The position numbers were made by a program, and so were the translations under genes. This document shows, one piece after another, positions 9,646 through 20,942 of a stretch of 64,000 bases of DNA. The first letter of the stretch is position 1, and each line of letters starts with the position of its first letter. A model generated the notes under the pieces. It saw only the letters and a list, made by a program, of their open reading frames with translations. It made no database searches and had not been told where the DNA came from. Location: NCBI RefSeq assembly GCF_000276665.1, contig NW_004955423.1:2080764-2144763 (forward strand), written 5' to 3'. The stretch is from Chinchilla lanigera. Taxonomy: Eukaryota > Chordata > Mammalia > Rodentia > Chinchillidae.

Positions 9646-12030
9646 AAGAGAAAGAGAATAAAGCTATTACAGAAGGTATTAGCACACTGTTTCTCTGGAA
9701 AGTCTTACATGAAGTAATACGAAGTTATATGTATGTCAACTTCAAAACAGTACAGTACCTGGGTTGTTTGGTCCTAGTCAGTAGAGGTCAGATGCACATC
9801 CAGGGCCCTGGCTTTGCCTGCTCATCTAAAGAATGAATACATTCGCTGCTGCAGCACATTATTTGCTATTTTATTCCTGTCAGAGGCCCTATGAGCTTGC
9901 TTGGGTCAGGGGTCACCCAGAAAACCTGCTTCCACTTTCTTTAATTATGCAAACTAGAGTGAGGTGACTAAAAACCTGCATTTAGTCTGCAAGACTTGGG
10001 GAGTTTTGTAAGACCTAAGGGAGTGCAGAATTTCCTGAAGATGTTGCAAGGTGGCCGGCTTTCTTCTGAAGTCATGCAATGTTCTCCTTTGCTTTGGTTA
10101 TGACTGCAGAGGTGCTGAGAAGCAAAATGAAGACTAGCACCTTGGAGTGGGCTTTTCTCCATGGGTCCAGAGGCAAGGCCATCTCATGGAGAAGAGCGAG
10201 CTTGTGTCTAAAGGTATTTTGATCCCATCCACCACCTCTGTTCTTCACTGGTAACAGGTTTTCCAAAACATGTTTTTCCTAAGGGAACAGCAAGCAAAGG
10301 CTTAAAGATTTATAGAAAGCTGGATGGCTGAGAATGTCTAATTTGTATTTTGCTAGTTTAATTTGGAGAAGCAGCTTCACAGTGGAACACATTTCATCAG
10401 GAATCATACAGACATTTCTGCAGGAAACATACAGGACAGTTCTCAGCAGTAACTGCCCCATAATTTGTTTGCTCCGGGTTGTGCTGTACATGCAGGGGCG
10501 GGGGGGGGGGGGCTAGTGTTCCCCACTGTGTGCACACTGGCTTGTGCTTCCCAAGCTGGACAGCAAAATTCCAGGAGTCAGTCCTTGCCTCACACTCAGG
10601 CCTCTCTGGGTACATTTTCAGTTAAGTTACCCCTTGCTCCCCTCACTTGCCCTTTGCTTCAGCAGAGGCAAGCTTCTAGACATCCTTACCCCTCTTCTTC
10701 TACCAGGACTTACAATGTCAGGTTGTGAAAGATTTCCAAGATTTCAAATGGTATCATATCCTTGGTTGTAGACAAATCTTTATAGAGAAGTAGATCCTGT
10801 TCACTAATAAGTATGAAGAGCAGCAACTAGTCATGGCTATGACTTAGGAGCACAAGACGCTAGCATCTTAAAAGAAACTCCACTAAGTACATTCAGTCTA
10901 GTAGGGTTTTTAAGAATCTGATGGGAACAGAAATATTCAAAGTGCAAGGTTTTTAAAATAAAGATACTATTCTCCAAATATAACAGCATGTGCATTTAAA
11001 TGGAAGTGAAACTCAGTCACACTGTTTACTGTTCATAGTAAAAAGCTACTTAGAATTCAAATTGTTTTTATGGGAGAACAACAAGATTTTTGCAAAACGT
11101 ATCTTCCCATACTCTGAAACTTGGAAGTTCCCAAGAACACCTGGAAGTAATGTTCTATTGTAGGATGTCATATACTTCAATAATGAATGTCACATGGGCA
11201 TGAGGATCTGGAGACAAGACTGGCTTCTGAGTCAGCAGAACACATGACTGAACCCCAGACTGGGCCAGGGACCTAGGGCTTTGCGCTCCCTGGGTGCTCA
11301 TCTCTTGCCAAGGCTCAGAACTCAGCAAATGGCAGTGTCAGGGTTTAGAAGGACCCCGCAATACCTGTGAGAGTTACCCTGGGTGGGGTGGAGCTCAGTG
11401 TTTATCAAGGTCCTAGAAAAAGCATAGGAAAAGTTAAGGAAAGAATATGAGAGATGTGGGGAGAAAGGATCATGGAAATTAATTTCATTCATAAGAGTTT
11501 TAGTCACTTTCCAATTACACTGCTGCCCAAAGATGTCTAACTTTTAGTTGGCTCTCAACCCTAGCTGACCTTGTCTTCTAATCATGGTTGCCACTGTTCT
11601 CTGAATTTTCTCCAAATTCAGATTTCTGTACCTTAAGCTCAGACCCTGATACCTTTCCTATATCTGGGTCTTTCCTCTTGACGGTGCCCCTACCTGGGCT
11701 GTATGCTCTTCCTTGTCCTTTCAACCCTGCCTCAAGCACCCAATCCATCCTTCCCTGCCTTCACAGAAGTCCCCTCCCATCTCTGACCATAACAGCAAAA
11801 CTGGTGCCTTTTAGGTGGTGTGACCATCTAGATTATTGCCCAAACCAGAGTACTTTTGGAAGCAAAAGGGGGTGCCTTTAATTAAGAATGTTGCTGGATA
11901 ACAAGTATAAATTAGAACTGTTGCAGGCAAACCAGGATTGTATGTCTAGCTTTACAGCATTTGTGCTAATTGTCACGCCATCCCATTGACAGATTTTGAG
12001 AGCCGTTTTTGGATCTCCTATATGCAACCA
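9646..12030. other. No gene recognised; mostly unique sequence
   Basis: I see no gene and only scattered short open frames. An 18-base stretch, nearly all G, lies at 10495-10512 ('gggg' then 'c' then a G run). The 11600-11790 segment is C/T-rich and weakly L2-like. The rest appears to be unique or unrecognisably old. Confidence 0.5.
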
Positions 12031-12031
12031 G

Positions 12032-12182
12032 TTTTTGTTTTTTATACAGGGTCTCACTTTACAATTAAGGATGGCCTTGGACACACTATGTATCCCAGGC
12101 TGTCCTCACACATAGCAATCTTTCTGCCTCAGCCTCTTAGGTGCTGGAGTTACAGGCATGCACCACCATGCATGATTGGCCT
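12032..12182 (-). mobile_element. B1-type SINE
   Basis: 'acagggtctcactttacaat', 'tctgcctcagcctcttaggt' and 'acaggcatgcaccaccatgc' read as a reverse-complemented B1. Confidence 0.85.
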
Positions 12183-12769
12183 GCCTTCCTTCTTCTATCT
12201 CTCTTAAAGCAAACTTTCTATATGGATTTACAGAAAGCTGCAAAGATAGTGGAGTTTTTGTACACACTTCACCCATCTTCCCGCCTTGTCAATATTTTGC
12301 ATTTCCAAGGCTATATTTGTCAAAATTAGGAAGCACCATTGGTTCATTACTATTGACCACAAACTTTATTCAGATTTAACCAGTATTTTCATTAATATCT
12401 TCTTTCTGTTCCAATCTGGAGCAGGGTAGCACACTTCATTTCATTTTCATGTGTCCCCCACGTGTGGCACTCTCAGCCTTTCTGTATTTTTTGTGACCTT
12501 GACAGTTTTGAGGAATACTAGCTAAATGCCCCGCAGGAATGTGCCCCAATCCGGGTTTGTGTTTTCTCGTAATTAAGACAGGTTAGTATCCTTCTCATAT
12601 CAGGCAGTATGTGATTTCCACCTGCTACCATTGACATTAACCTTCATCACATGATAAACACACTGTTTTTCTTCTGTTTTCTGGAAGCAAGTCACTAAAT
12701 TTAACCCACCTTTAAAGAGTAGGCTTGAAAAAGAGTATTATATGCATACTCAAAAATGGACAATTCTTT

Positions 12770-13632
12770 TTCCAACAGCCTTATTTCTCTTTTTATTAAA
12801 GAGCTTGTACGGAAACAGCTTAAGATGACTTGCGGCTCTTCCTGCCCACTCAGTGGCTTGTACGGGAGAGCTGCAGCCCGTCTTCTCTGGCAGGCCGAGA
12901 GCTCGTCTTCAGTCAAGACCTGCCAGACCACACGGTTCCTGCACAGCCTGCATGCTGGGATGAACAGTGAGCCCAGGAGTTTGCGGAGCCCATTTACCCT
13001 GAAGTCCCTCCTTTTCACAGCCTTGCAGCACTGGCCTATTCTTTTTTCCATTCTCTTCACAATCTTCTCATAGGCAGAGATCAGGTAGGGCTTCCGATGG
13101 GTGCTCACTAGAGACTACACAGAACTTCCCAGACCACCATCACATCAGACTGAGTGTCCCTTGTCACGTGGTGGCAGTCCACAGAGGAGAATCTGTTACA
13201 TACAGTAGTGGCAGGCATATTAACGTAAGATGCTTCTGAGAGGCTGGTCATCAGTAACCTTGGATTGGTTACTTGACAAAGACAGGGCTCCCAGAAGGCT
13301 GCCTGGATCTGGCTGTTGAAGGTTCCAGAAGTGAAGTGTCCATCAGCAAGAGTGACTTCAGTAGCACTAGCAAAACTAAGCATGGCTAGTTGGCCAATAC
13401 GCTTGGAGAATGTGACACTGGCCTCAGCTGGGTTTTCAGTGGTAGAAATCACTAGTAAGTGTTTCTCCTGGGTTTCGTCAGATTTATGATATAGACATCA
13501 TCACTTTCCCTTTTGTAGTTGTACTATAACATGTGGAAATAAAAGTTGGTGCCACCTAAGTGAGTTCCTGCTGCAAGGAATTTGAGGACATCCTCCTCTC
13601 CATTTATAGGACATCAAGGGCTCTGGATACTG
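12770..13632 (-). pseudogene. RPSA: RPSA (40S ribosomal protein SA / laminin receptor) processed pseudogene
   Basis: The parent protein is a small-subunit ribosomal protein also described as the 67-kDa laminin receptor precursor. This intronless copy runs from the former start codon (13628-13630, now GTA) to the TAA at 12820-12822, with 3' UTR-like sequence to about 12770. Recognisable blocks in order are SGALDVL-like codons near 13625, 'CTCACTTAGGTGGCACCAA', ENPAEASV (13413-13436), FTSGTFNSQIQAAFWEP (13292-13342), TNPRLL and ASYVNMPA. The C-terminal part continues in other frames and ends near ATEWAG. The body is about 811 bp against 888 bp for the normal coding length, so there is net loss. 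Stops and frameshifts break it into at least three frames; two long open frames at 12701-13108 and 13108-13452 are only fragments of it. It is dead. Confidence 0.93.
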
Positions 13633-13644
13633 TTTCTTTTCTTC

Positions 13645-13722
13645 TCTTTTGTGGTGCTGGGGCTAAAACCCAGGAACTGATACACAGTATGCAAACACCA
13701 CAGAGCTACACCCCTAGCCCAT
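13645..13722 (-). mobile_element. Old ID-type SINE
   Basis: 'ttgtggtgctggggctaaaa' then 'cagagctacacccctagccc' is a diverged reverse-complemented ID. It lies next to the 5' end of the RPSA retrocopy. Confidence 0.7.
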
Positions 13723-14029
13723 GAATTTCTCTTTACATTCTTATGAGAACTGACACAAACGTGATATGGATCCCTCTCTGGGTAGTGTGGAAGGGTCTAC
13801 ATACACTATTTGGAATTCTTTAAGGAGATATGTCTCTTTCACATTTATTAATTTTTATCAGTATGGACTCATGTATGGTTTATACATTTATATTCTGTAC
13901 TTTGGATTATAATCTAATACTATGTTTTCTTTTGTTGTTGAAATCATTTCAGCATTAGTCACTGGGAACTCATTTGGGTCAGCTATGGCCCTTTGATATG
14001 CTCCCATCCTTTTCTATTAAGCAGTTGTT

Positions 14030-14824
14030 TATTTGAAATATAACATATATATTTATTTCACCCATTTTAAGTGCACAAATGTTTTTAAAGTTTACAAACT
14101 TGTGCAAAAACCACAACTTATTTTGAGAACATTTTCATCAGCCCAAAGAAATCCCTTCTACCTATCTACAGACAATCCCTGTTTTTACTCTAAGCCCATG
14201 CAACCAGATATCTGCTTCAGAGATTTCTTTTGGACTTTCACATAAATAGAATCCTATCTTATGTGGCCTTTTCATTGGGCTTATTTTACCTATCCAAATG
14301 TTTTTGAGGTCATCTATGTTTGTAGCATGTACCACTACTCCATTGTATGGACGTGCTAATTTAAGAAATCCAGGAGAAGGTCAGATTGTTTCCAACCTTT
14401 TTTGGACAAGTATGAATAATACTGCTTCAACGTTTATATAAAATCCTGACTTCAAAACTTACAGGAACACGTCTTCATTTCTCTTCAGGTGGCACACTGA
14501 TTAGAATTGGGGGATAATGTGGTAAGCTTATATTTAAATTTTTAAGCACTTAGGTTTTTATAATACCATACTCATTCTAGTGAGCATGTCATACTATCTC
14601 ATTTTGGTTCTGCTTTGCATTTTGTTAATACATAGTGGTGGTATACATCTTTTCATATGCTAAGCTGTATATCATCTTTGCTGAAATGTCTATTTAAATC
14701 TTTTGTCCATTTAAAAATTATTTGCCTCGAGTTTAAGATTTATATGTTCTGCATACAAATCCCATTCAGATACACAATTTAGAAACGTTTTCTCCCAGTC
14801 AGTCATTTGTCAGTTAAATTTCTT

Positions 14825-14859
<35 letters not shown>

Positions 14860-15480
14860 CTCCGGTACCGGGAACCGAACTCACGACCTTGCGCTTGCCA
14901 GGCAGGCGCTTTTTGCCACTGAGCTAAATCCCCAGCCCCTGTCAGTTAAATTTCTTAATGGTGATTTCTGAAGGGTGAAACTTTTATATTTTAATCCACT
15001 TTATGGATTATGCTTTTGGTACCTTAACAACTCTTTTCCCAAATGAAGGTCATCTAAGTTTTCTCCCTGTTTCATGTAAACATTTTAGTTTTATCTCTTA
15101 CATTCAGGATTCTGATCCATTTTGTTTCAATTGTATACTGTGGTAAGGGACTTAGTTAAGCTTTTTATTTTTTTGCACCTGCTATCCACATGTCCTAGTA
15201 TTATTTGAAAAGATCATCTTTTCACAGTGAATTGAATTGTCTTGGCACCTTTGTTCAAAATCAATTGGCCATGAATATGATGGTTTATTCCTGGAATCTC
15301 TCCTGCTTCACTTACCTATACTCCTATCTTTATATTAACAAACACTGTATTGTAAGTTTTGAAGTCAGGAAGTGTTCACTTCCAGAATTATTTTATCTAT
15401 TCTGGATTCTTTGCATTTCCATGTAAATTTCAGGATCAGCTTGTCAAATAAGCATGCTATGACTTTTTCCAAACCAGTAA
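14030..15480 (-). mobile_element. L1M 3' UTR and ORF2, antisense
   Basis: 'cattttaagtgcacaaatgt' (3' UTR), 'ccaggagaaggtcagattgt', 'tgaaatgtctatttaaatct', 'acgttttctcccagtcagtc' and 'aggatcagcttgtcaaataa' appear in antisense L1 order. An ID copy with a 17-bp target duplication sits inside. The element resumes at about 16620-16900. Confidence 0.75.
14825..14939 (-). mobile_element. ID-type SINE with 17-bp target duplication
   Basis: A reverse-complemented ID with a long T run, 'cggtaccgggaaccgaactc' and 'ctgagctaaatccccagccc'. The direct repeat 'tgtcagttaaatttctt' flanks it exactly at 14808-14824 and 14940-14956, the product of L1-driven target-primed insertion. It is one of the younger ID copies. 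Confidence 0.95.
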
Positions 15481-15730
15481 CTGCATGCTTTTTTCTCTCA
15501 TTAGTTCATGTACTCCTGTTTAAATTATATAAATTTATAAGATATGATATTGATATTCAATACACGTATACAGTATATAAAGGTAAAATCGCAGCAGTTA
15601 ACATTTCCATCTCTTTGAGTATTTTTAAATTTTTTTTTATTAATATAATTTGCTGTCAGAAAAAATATAAATCAAAATCACGAAGAGATTTTATCCCGGT
15701 TAGAATGGCTAGAAAGACAAAGAATAAGGG

Positions 15731-15875
15731 GCTGGCAGCTGGGCTTGATGGTGCACACCTGTAAACCCAGCACTTGGGAGGCAGGAGGACTGCTGCAAGT
15801 TTGAGGCTAGGTTGAGGTACATAATGAGTTACAGGCTAGTCTGAACTACTTAGGGAAACCCTATTTCAAAAAAAG
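15731..15875 (+). mobile_element. B1-type SINE
   Basis: 'gctgggcttgatggtgcaca' and 'aacccagcacttgggaggca' read as a sense B1 ending in an A-rich tail. Confidence 0.85.
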
Positions 15876-15889
15876 AGGGGCAGGCGTGG

Positions 15890-15968
15890 GTAGGCTGGGG
15901 TGTGGCTCAGTGGTGGAACACTTGCCTAGTGGTGTAGGCCTTAGCCGTATGAACAGCAGTTTGGAGGT
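15890..15968 (+). mobile_element. ID-like SINE
   Basis: 'gctggggtgtggctcagtgg' and 'tggaacacttgcctagtggt' read as a diverged sense ID. It lies directly after a B1, forming a B1+ID composite. Confidence 0.65.
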
Positions 15969-16619
15969 TCCTTAAAAAACTAAAAACACATCTATAGTAT
16001 GATCTAGGTATCCCAATGCTAGGTATATATCCAAAGCCAATTAAATCAGAATATCAAGTGGTAATTGTATACCCAAGTTTATTGCTGTATTATTCACAAC
16101 AGCTAAGATAGTCAATCAATCTATGATGCCCATGAGGGGATAAAGAATATGTGCTATAGATATACAATGCATGATTATTCATCCATAAAAAAGAATATTC
16201 TTCATTAGCAGCAAAATAGATGGAAATGGAGGGTACTAGGTGGAATAAGTCAGATACAGAAAAACAAGTATAACATGTTCACTTATTTCTGGATTTTTTT
16301 TTTTAAAAGTCAACCCAAACATGTAATAGTGGTTACTGGAGGCCGAGAAGGGTATGGTAAGGGAGTACAGAGGAAGAGTGGATCACAGGTACCGAAACAG
16401 AAGTCATTCTAGTGTTTAACAGCACAGCGGGCTGACTGCAGTTTGCAATAACCTATGTTTTATGAGTAACTACAGAGAAGCCTGAAGGCTCCAAGCACAA
16501 ACTAATGATAACGAGATGGATGTTAATTACCCTGACTTGATCAGTACATACTGTACTTATGTTCTGAAATATCATGTGGGAGAACTGCTGTATTAACAAT
16601 ACTGGACATTCCAATTCAT

Positions 16620-16900
16620 TACTATAGAATGCCTTTTACATTTTTTTTGCCTTTTACATTTGTAACTTTAAATTTCTCTGAATGTTTTATAATTTCCATT
16701 ATTGAAGTCTCCTTTTGTTAAGCTTATTCCTAAACATTTTTTGATGCTATTATGAATAGAATTTTCTTAATTTTTGGATTTTTCCATTGCTGGTACAGAA
16801 AAGCAGTTTTTTTTTTTTTTTTTTTGTACACTGATATTTTAATCTATGTCCCTGCTGAACTTTATTAGTTCTAGGACATTATGATTTTTTTTTTGTGTGT
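16620..16900 (-). mobile_element. L1M ORF2, antisense continuation
   Basis: 'aagcttattcctaaacattt', 'gatgctattatgaatagaat' and 'actttattagttctaggaca' continue the antisense ORF2 order seen at 14030-15480. Confidence 0.65.
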
Positions 16901-17061
16901 GTGGCTATATCTCATCCAGTCAGATGAGGTTAAAAAAATATCAAAGATGCCCCAGACCAACAGTATGGTCGTAGCACTCAGTCCTTTTCAGTAGAGGCTG
17001 TATAGCCTACCGCCTTCTTCTATAGACAACTGAAATGAAGTCCATAAAGTTCAGGTGACTT

Positions 17062-17145
17062 GGGCTGGGGATGCAGTTCATGGGTAGAGTGCTTGCCTAG
17101 CATGCACAAAGCCCTGGATGCTTATCCAGACCTGAAGAAACAACA
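17062..17145 (+). mobile_element. ID-type SINE
   Basis: 'gggctggggatgcagttcat' and 'agtgcttgcctagcatgcac' read as a sense ID, moderately diverged. Confidence 0.8.
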
Positions 17146-17290
17146 AATCATTTAGATAGCTGGGACACAAAGCTAAGAGCTGAATCTAGATCTCTACCTT
17201 CTGTCTTCTTTGCATTGTTGGGTGTGAGCATCTGTCATTTTACAGTACAGTTAGCTTCTTTAAAAGAATGACTGCACTTCTCTAAAGGAT

Positions 17291-17452
17291 TATTTTTTTT
17301 TGGTCTTTTTGGAGACAAGGTCTCACTATGTAATTCAGGCTGGTCTTGAACTCACTTTGTAGCCCAGGCTGGTTTCAAACTTGCACTGATCCTCCTGCCT
17401 CAGCCTCCCAAGTACTGGGATTACAGGAGTGTACCACCACGCCTGGCTGAAG
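17291..17452 (-). mobile_element. B1-type SINE
   Basis: 'gagacaaggtctcactatgt', 'gtagcccaggctggtttcaa' and 'cctcctgcctcagcctccca' read as a reverse-complemented B1 with the internal duplication. Confidence 0.9.
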
Positions 17453-18605
17453 GATTTCATCTTAGATTATATTTATTGACACAATTATTTACTGTTCTTT
17501 AGCCTCTAGAGTTTATACTGGAAGGCCAAAATGGTAATTTTCTCATTTCTTTTTTTGTCAAATGCTTTGATAACAGATATCATTCAAAAAATTAGAAGTC
17601 ATTACATTTTCTTAAATATTGATTCCAATTTCAATTTAAGACTTCAGTGTTTTCAAATAAAAATACTATGTTGTAGCTAGGGATGCAAGGACTTGGGTTA
17701 TTTTTGTTGGGGGAATGGTTCACCTCTGATGTAGGAACTAGGAGATGGGGAATGAAACCTGAGAAGGTAAAGATCCTTCTTGGAACAAAGCTAGTTATCA
17801 GTCACCACTAGGCCATAACTATGGCTAGAATTTCAGATATGGTGAGTAGAAATTCGTCTTCTGTTCTTTTTTTCTTAAATTATACCTGTGAAGCAAAAAA
17901 GGACAGTTTGAATAAAACACCTATTTTATCAGCTATTGTAGATACTGTGTTCTTTTCCCAATACATGTTCCATTTCTTTCCCATTATGTCACAACAGGAG
18001 GTTGGACAGAAGACGCCCAGCTTCACATTTGTTTCAGGGATAAGCCTGGACTGATCTAGGTCCAATAGACAATTCCATTTCTTGCCCCATTCCTTGCCAG
18101 AATAGGGTAGCTCAGCCCACAGGCTGCTTGCCCTTTTAAAAAATGATAAAAATATACTTAATAAGGAAGTTTTGTTACATACGTTAACTATATATTTTAT
18201 ATGCAGTCCAAGACAAGTCATTGTGGCTCAGGCAAGCCAGAAGGTGAGACACCATGATTGACAGCATTCCTACGGCCATGTGGATTAGTTCAGGGATATC
18301 CTGCATCAATGTCAAGTTCCAGACTCTCACCAGGATAGTATGGAATGTTACATATAAAACTGGGAACTACTGAACAATTTTGAGACTTCTGGTACAGCTT
18401 GTAACATGGCCCCTCAATGGTTGCTGCGTACCTGTCTTTAGACAACACTTTCATCTTGAGTGTGGGCTGGACCTGGTGATTAGTTTCTAATAAAATATAG
18501 CAAAAGTGATGGTAGTCACTTCTAAAAATAGTTACAAAAATGCTGTGGGTGTGCTTTCTCACTTGCTCACTGTGAGGGAAGATAAATGTGGTGCACTGTA
18601 GAGAA
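17453..18605. other. No gene recognised
   Basis: The minus-strand open frame at 18290-18613 matches no family I recognise. It is not clearly coding: no splice context or conserved motif supports it. The rest appears to be unique sequence. Confidence 0.45.
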
Positions 18606-18609
18606 ACCC

Positions 18610-18920
18610 ACACTGCAAGGTTATTAGGGAAGGTCTCTGGACAAGTTAGTGAGAATCTGAGGCCCTGAGTTCAACAATCTGTGAGGAACTAAATCCCAGC
18701 CACCCACATGAGTGAGCTTGAAAGACCATCTTGTAACTAGGGCTTTCATGTGAAATTCTAGCCACAGGAAATAGGTTAACTGCAACATCATTAGAGACCC
18801 GGAGGTAGAGACCCCCAGCTCAACTAAGCTCAGATTCCTGATTCACACAAACTGTGAGATAAAAAAGTGTTTTAAGACACTGAGTTTTGGAGGGAGTTGT
18901 TAAATAGCAGAAGATATCCA
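18610..18920 (+). mobile_element. MLT1-type (ERVL-MaLR) LTR
   Basis: 'gaggaactaaatcccagcca', 'acatgagtgagcttgaaaga', 'cagattcctgattcacacaa', then 'actgtgagataaaaaagtgt' and 'tttaagacactgagttttgg' follow the 3' half of an MLT1 LTR, an old mammalian-wide solo LTR. The 5' boundary is uncertain. Confidence 0.75.
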
Positions 18921-19115
18921 AATCAGACACAGTGCCACATGCTTGTCATCCTAGCTGTGTAGGAGGCTGAGGCAGGAGGATCACAAGTTGGAGAACCTGT
19001 CTCAAAATAAAATTGAAAAAAATGGGAAGGGGCTGATGTAGCTGAGTATTTGTCTAGCATGTGTGAGGTCCATGGTTCAATCTTTAGTACTAAAGTATAA
19101 AATAAAATAAAAAAC
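18921..19115 (+). mobile_element. B1 + ID composite SINE
   Basis: A short B1 ('ggctgaggcaggaggatcac' at about 18965) is followed at about 19028 by an ID ('ggctgatgtagctgagtatt', 'tctagcatgtgtgaggtcca') and an A-rich tail. Similar B1-then-ID pairs occur at 36650-36845 and 15731-15968, so this may be a composite family. Confidence 0.75.
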
Positions 19116-19912
19116 CATCCAAACCCTAGTGTATGACCATTAACAAAAGCTAGGTAGAGCTGGACTTTTTTCCCTATTATTTGGAATCAAAAGCATATTA
19201 ACATATACTTGATAGTAGTAATCTTGAAAAGACTCCTAGACATTAACATCTTTGTAGACTCAAATTTACCACAGTTTATAAACATCAGGCAGATAAAAAA
19301 ACTATCCACCTACTGAAAAACCATCTCCATGTTTCTTATAGAAAACTGTGTAATAAAGCCTCATTCATAATCCTTCATCATGACAGTCTGTGTCAAGATT
19401 TACCCTTAATTATGTAAGCAAAATGTACAGTGTAAATAAACAATGATCAGAGGGTAACTGTTAAGTCCGCTTAAAACATCTATTGTTAAAAATCTTTAAA
19501 ACCATTTTAACAGTTTACATAAAAATTTAAGATATATTAATTAAAACTATTCTTAAGTAGTATCAATTAAAGCTGGTCTAGAAAGACTTCTAATTAGGCA
19601 CTGTTTGCTTTCTGTCTGATTAAGAAACCTTTCAACCAATGGACATGAGGTGTCATGAACTAAGAAATGTGATTAATTGTACCTAATGTTCAATATAACA
19701 GAAGATCCCGACTTCACCATATTGTTGAAGGGCCTTTGAGTGCTATGCCTATATAAGCTAACTGAGCTCACTCCCTAAGTAAAAAGTCTTTGCTTTACAG
19801 GGTCCTTAGGGTAGCAGGATCACTTGAAAAGGCCAGTGGGTATAAGTTGGGAGGCAGTTACAGAGAATTCTTTATATTGTATTTCCTACCTAGGTTCATG
19901 AGGGATGATTTA
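19116..19912. other. No gene; possible LTR-like promoter segment at 19560-19810
   Basis: No gene is recognised. At about 19636-19760 a CCAAT motif ('aaccaatgga') precedes 'gcctatataagctaac', a TATA box, and then 'gtaaaaagtctttgcttta'. The spacing resembles a retroviral LTR, but I cannot name a family. Confidence 0.35.
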
Positions 19913-19999
19913 ATTTTTTTTAAATGGTACTGAGGATTGAACCAAGGGCCTTATGCATACTAAACAAGCTCTACACCCTGAGCTATATCTTTAGCCCCT
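19913..19999 (-). mobile_element. ID-type SINE
   Basis: 'ggtactgaggattgaaccaa' and 'gggccttatgcatactaaac' read as a diverged reverse-complemented ID. Confidence 0.8.
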
Positions 20000-20104
20000 G
20001 TTCTTTTTTACCTGAAAGATACCTCTCTATTCTTCTTATGAAAGGTTTGCTTAAAGACTGTTTTACAAATATTCAAATAATAAATATAAAAAATATGTAT
20101 TATA

Positions 20105-20180
20105 TGCTTCACAATGATCCTCCTGCCTTAGCCTCCCAAGTGCTGGGACTACAAGTGTGTGCTACCATGCCCAGCTTCTT
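20105..20180 (-). mobile_element. Truncated B1-type SINE
   Basis: 'gatcctcctgccttagcctc' and 'agtgctgggactacaagtgt' read as the 5' half of a reverse-complemented B1. Only this part is present. Confidence 0.8.
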
Positions 20181-20857
20181 TTTTATACAGAAGGAATTTT
20201 GCATTACTTTTTATTTTATGCGTTTGTGTTGGTTTTATAAATGTATAAAAAATTTAAAGTTAAATATAAAAAAAGAAAATGCTTCCTGAGAGGTTCTCAT
20301 TTGTAGTTCAGGATGAAGTCCTTCAATTATTAACACTAAATCTAAGTACTTTGGAGGATGTGAAATAAGGGAAGAGGTGGAGAGTTAGGGGGCAGTTCTG
20401 AAAGAGGCAGGGACTCGAGACACAGAGAGATATGCTAGGAGCAGACTGAAGATTCAGCGAAGCCAGGCAGATATATTCACCTGCTTATCAGTACATAAGA
20501 CAACTAAGGTATTGCCTGCATAGCAGGTGATTCCATTGAAAGGAGCAGTAGAAAGAAGACATTCACTATGAATCACTGCAATAGTTGGGCTGAAATAAAT
20601 TTCTACTTCCTGGAAAGAAACATCATCAGGATATGGGGGATGGCCTGGACTTTAGTAAACAGTGAGGAGTTTTCTGGAGTGCAAGGAACAGAACTAATTG
20701 CTATAGTCTACAAAGGAAGAATAGCAACAAGGATGCGGGACAAAGAAAAGTACTATAGATAGAAGTGACAGGTAGCTGAGAACTAAGGGAGAGTACGCCC
20801 TTAGCGAGCTGAGCGCATCTTGAAGTCTGTATAGTACTTGATTTAAAAAATTTCCAC
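20181..20857. other. Unassigned
   Basis: No gene or repeat is recognised. An A/G-rich stretch at 20350-20480 has no clear family. Confidence 0.4.
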
Positions 20858-20942
20858 AAAGGGCTGAGGGTGTTGCTCAGTGGTAGGATTCATGTCTAGC
20901 ATGCACAAGGCCTCACATTTGATCTCCAGAATGAACCTCCCC
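20858..20942 (+). mobile_element. ID-type SINE
   Basis: 'gggctgagggtgttgctcag' and 'tctagcatgcacaaggcctc' read as a sense ID. Confidence 0.8.

Larger units (their letters stand above)
12225..14030. mobile_element. Old L1-type (L1M) 3' region, split by RPSA pseudogene and ID
   Basis: The left part (about 12225-12715) has 'gaccttgacagttttgagga' and 'ggaagcaagtcactaaattt'. The right part (about 13725-14030) has 'tttggaattctttaaggaga' and 'agtatggactcatgtatggt'. In my recollection both belong to one L1M 3' consensus and are consecutive in it, so the RPSA retrocopy and an ID were inserted into this older element. I could not settle the orientation. Confidence 0.55.
15490..16615 (+). mobile_element. 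L1 3' end, sense, inserted in the antisense L1
   Basis: From about 15650 the sense order is seen: 'atcaaaatcacgaagagatt', 'ggttagaatggctagaaaga', SINE insertions, then 'gtatatatccaaagccaatt', 'tattcacaacagctaagata', 'agaatattcttcattagcag' and 'ggccgagaagggtatggtaa'. The antisense L1 resumes to the right, so this younger copy split it. A related 'gccttttacattt' motif is doubled at the right junction near 16630-16660. The 15490-15650 part is not assigned. Confidence 0.65.

Noticed and set aside
12701..13452. Two adjacent minus-strand frames (135 and 114 codons) as a novel two-gene unit
   Set aside because: Both are pieces of one broken RPSA retrocopy read in different frames. The right frame has RPSA motifs (TFNSQIQAAF), and the left one is a shifted frame of its C-terminal half.
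18290..18613. Minus-strand frame of 107 codons as a gene
   Set aside because: No family motif, no splice context, and it overlaps the start of an LTR-like repeat.
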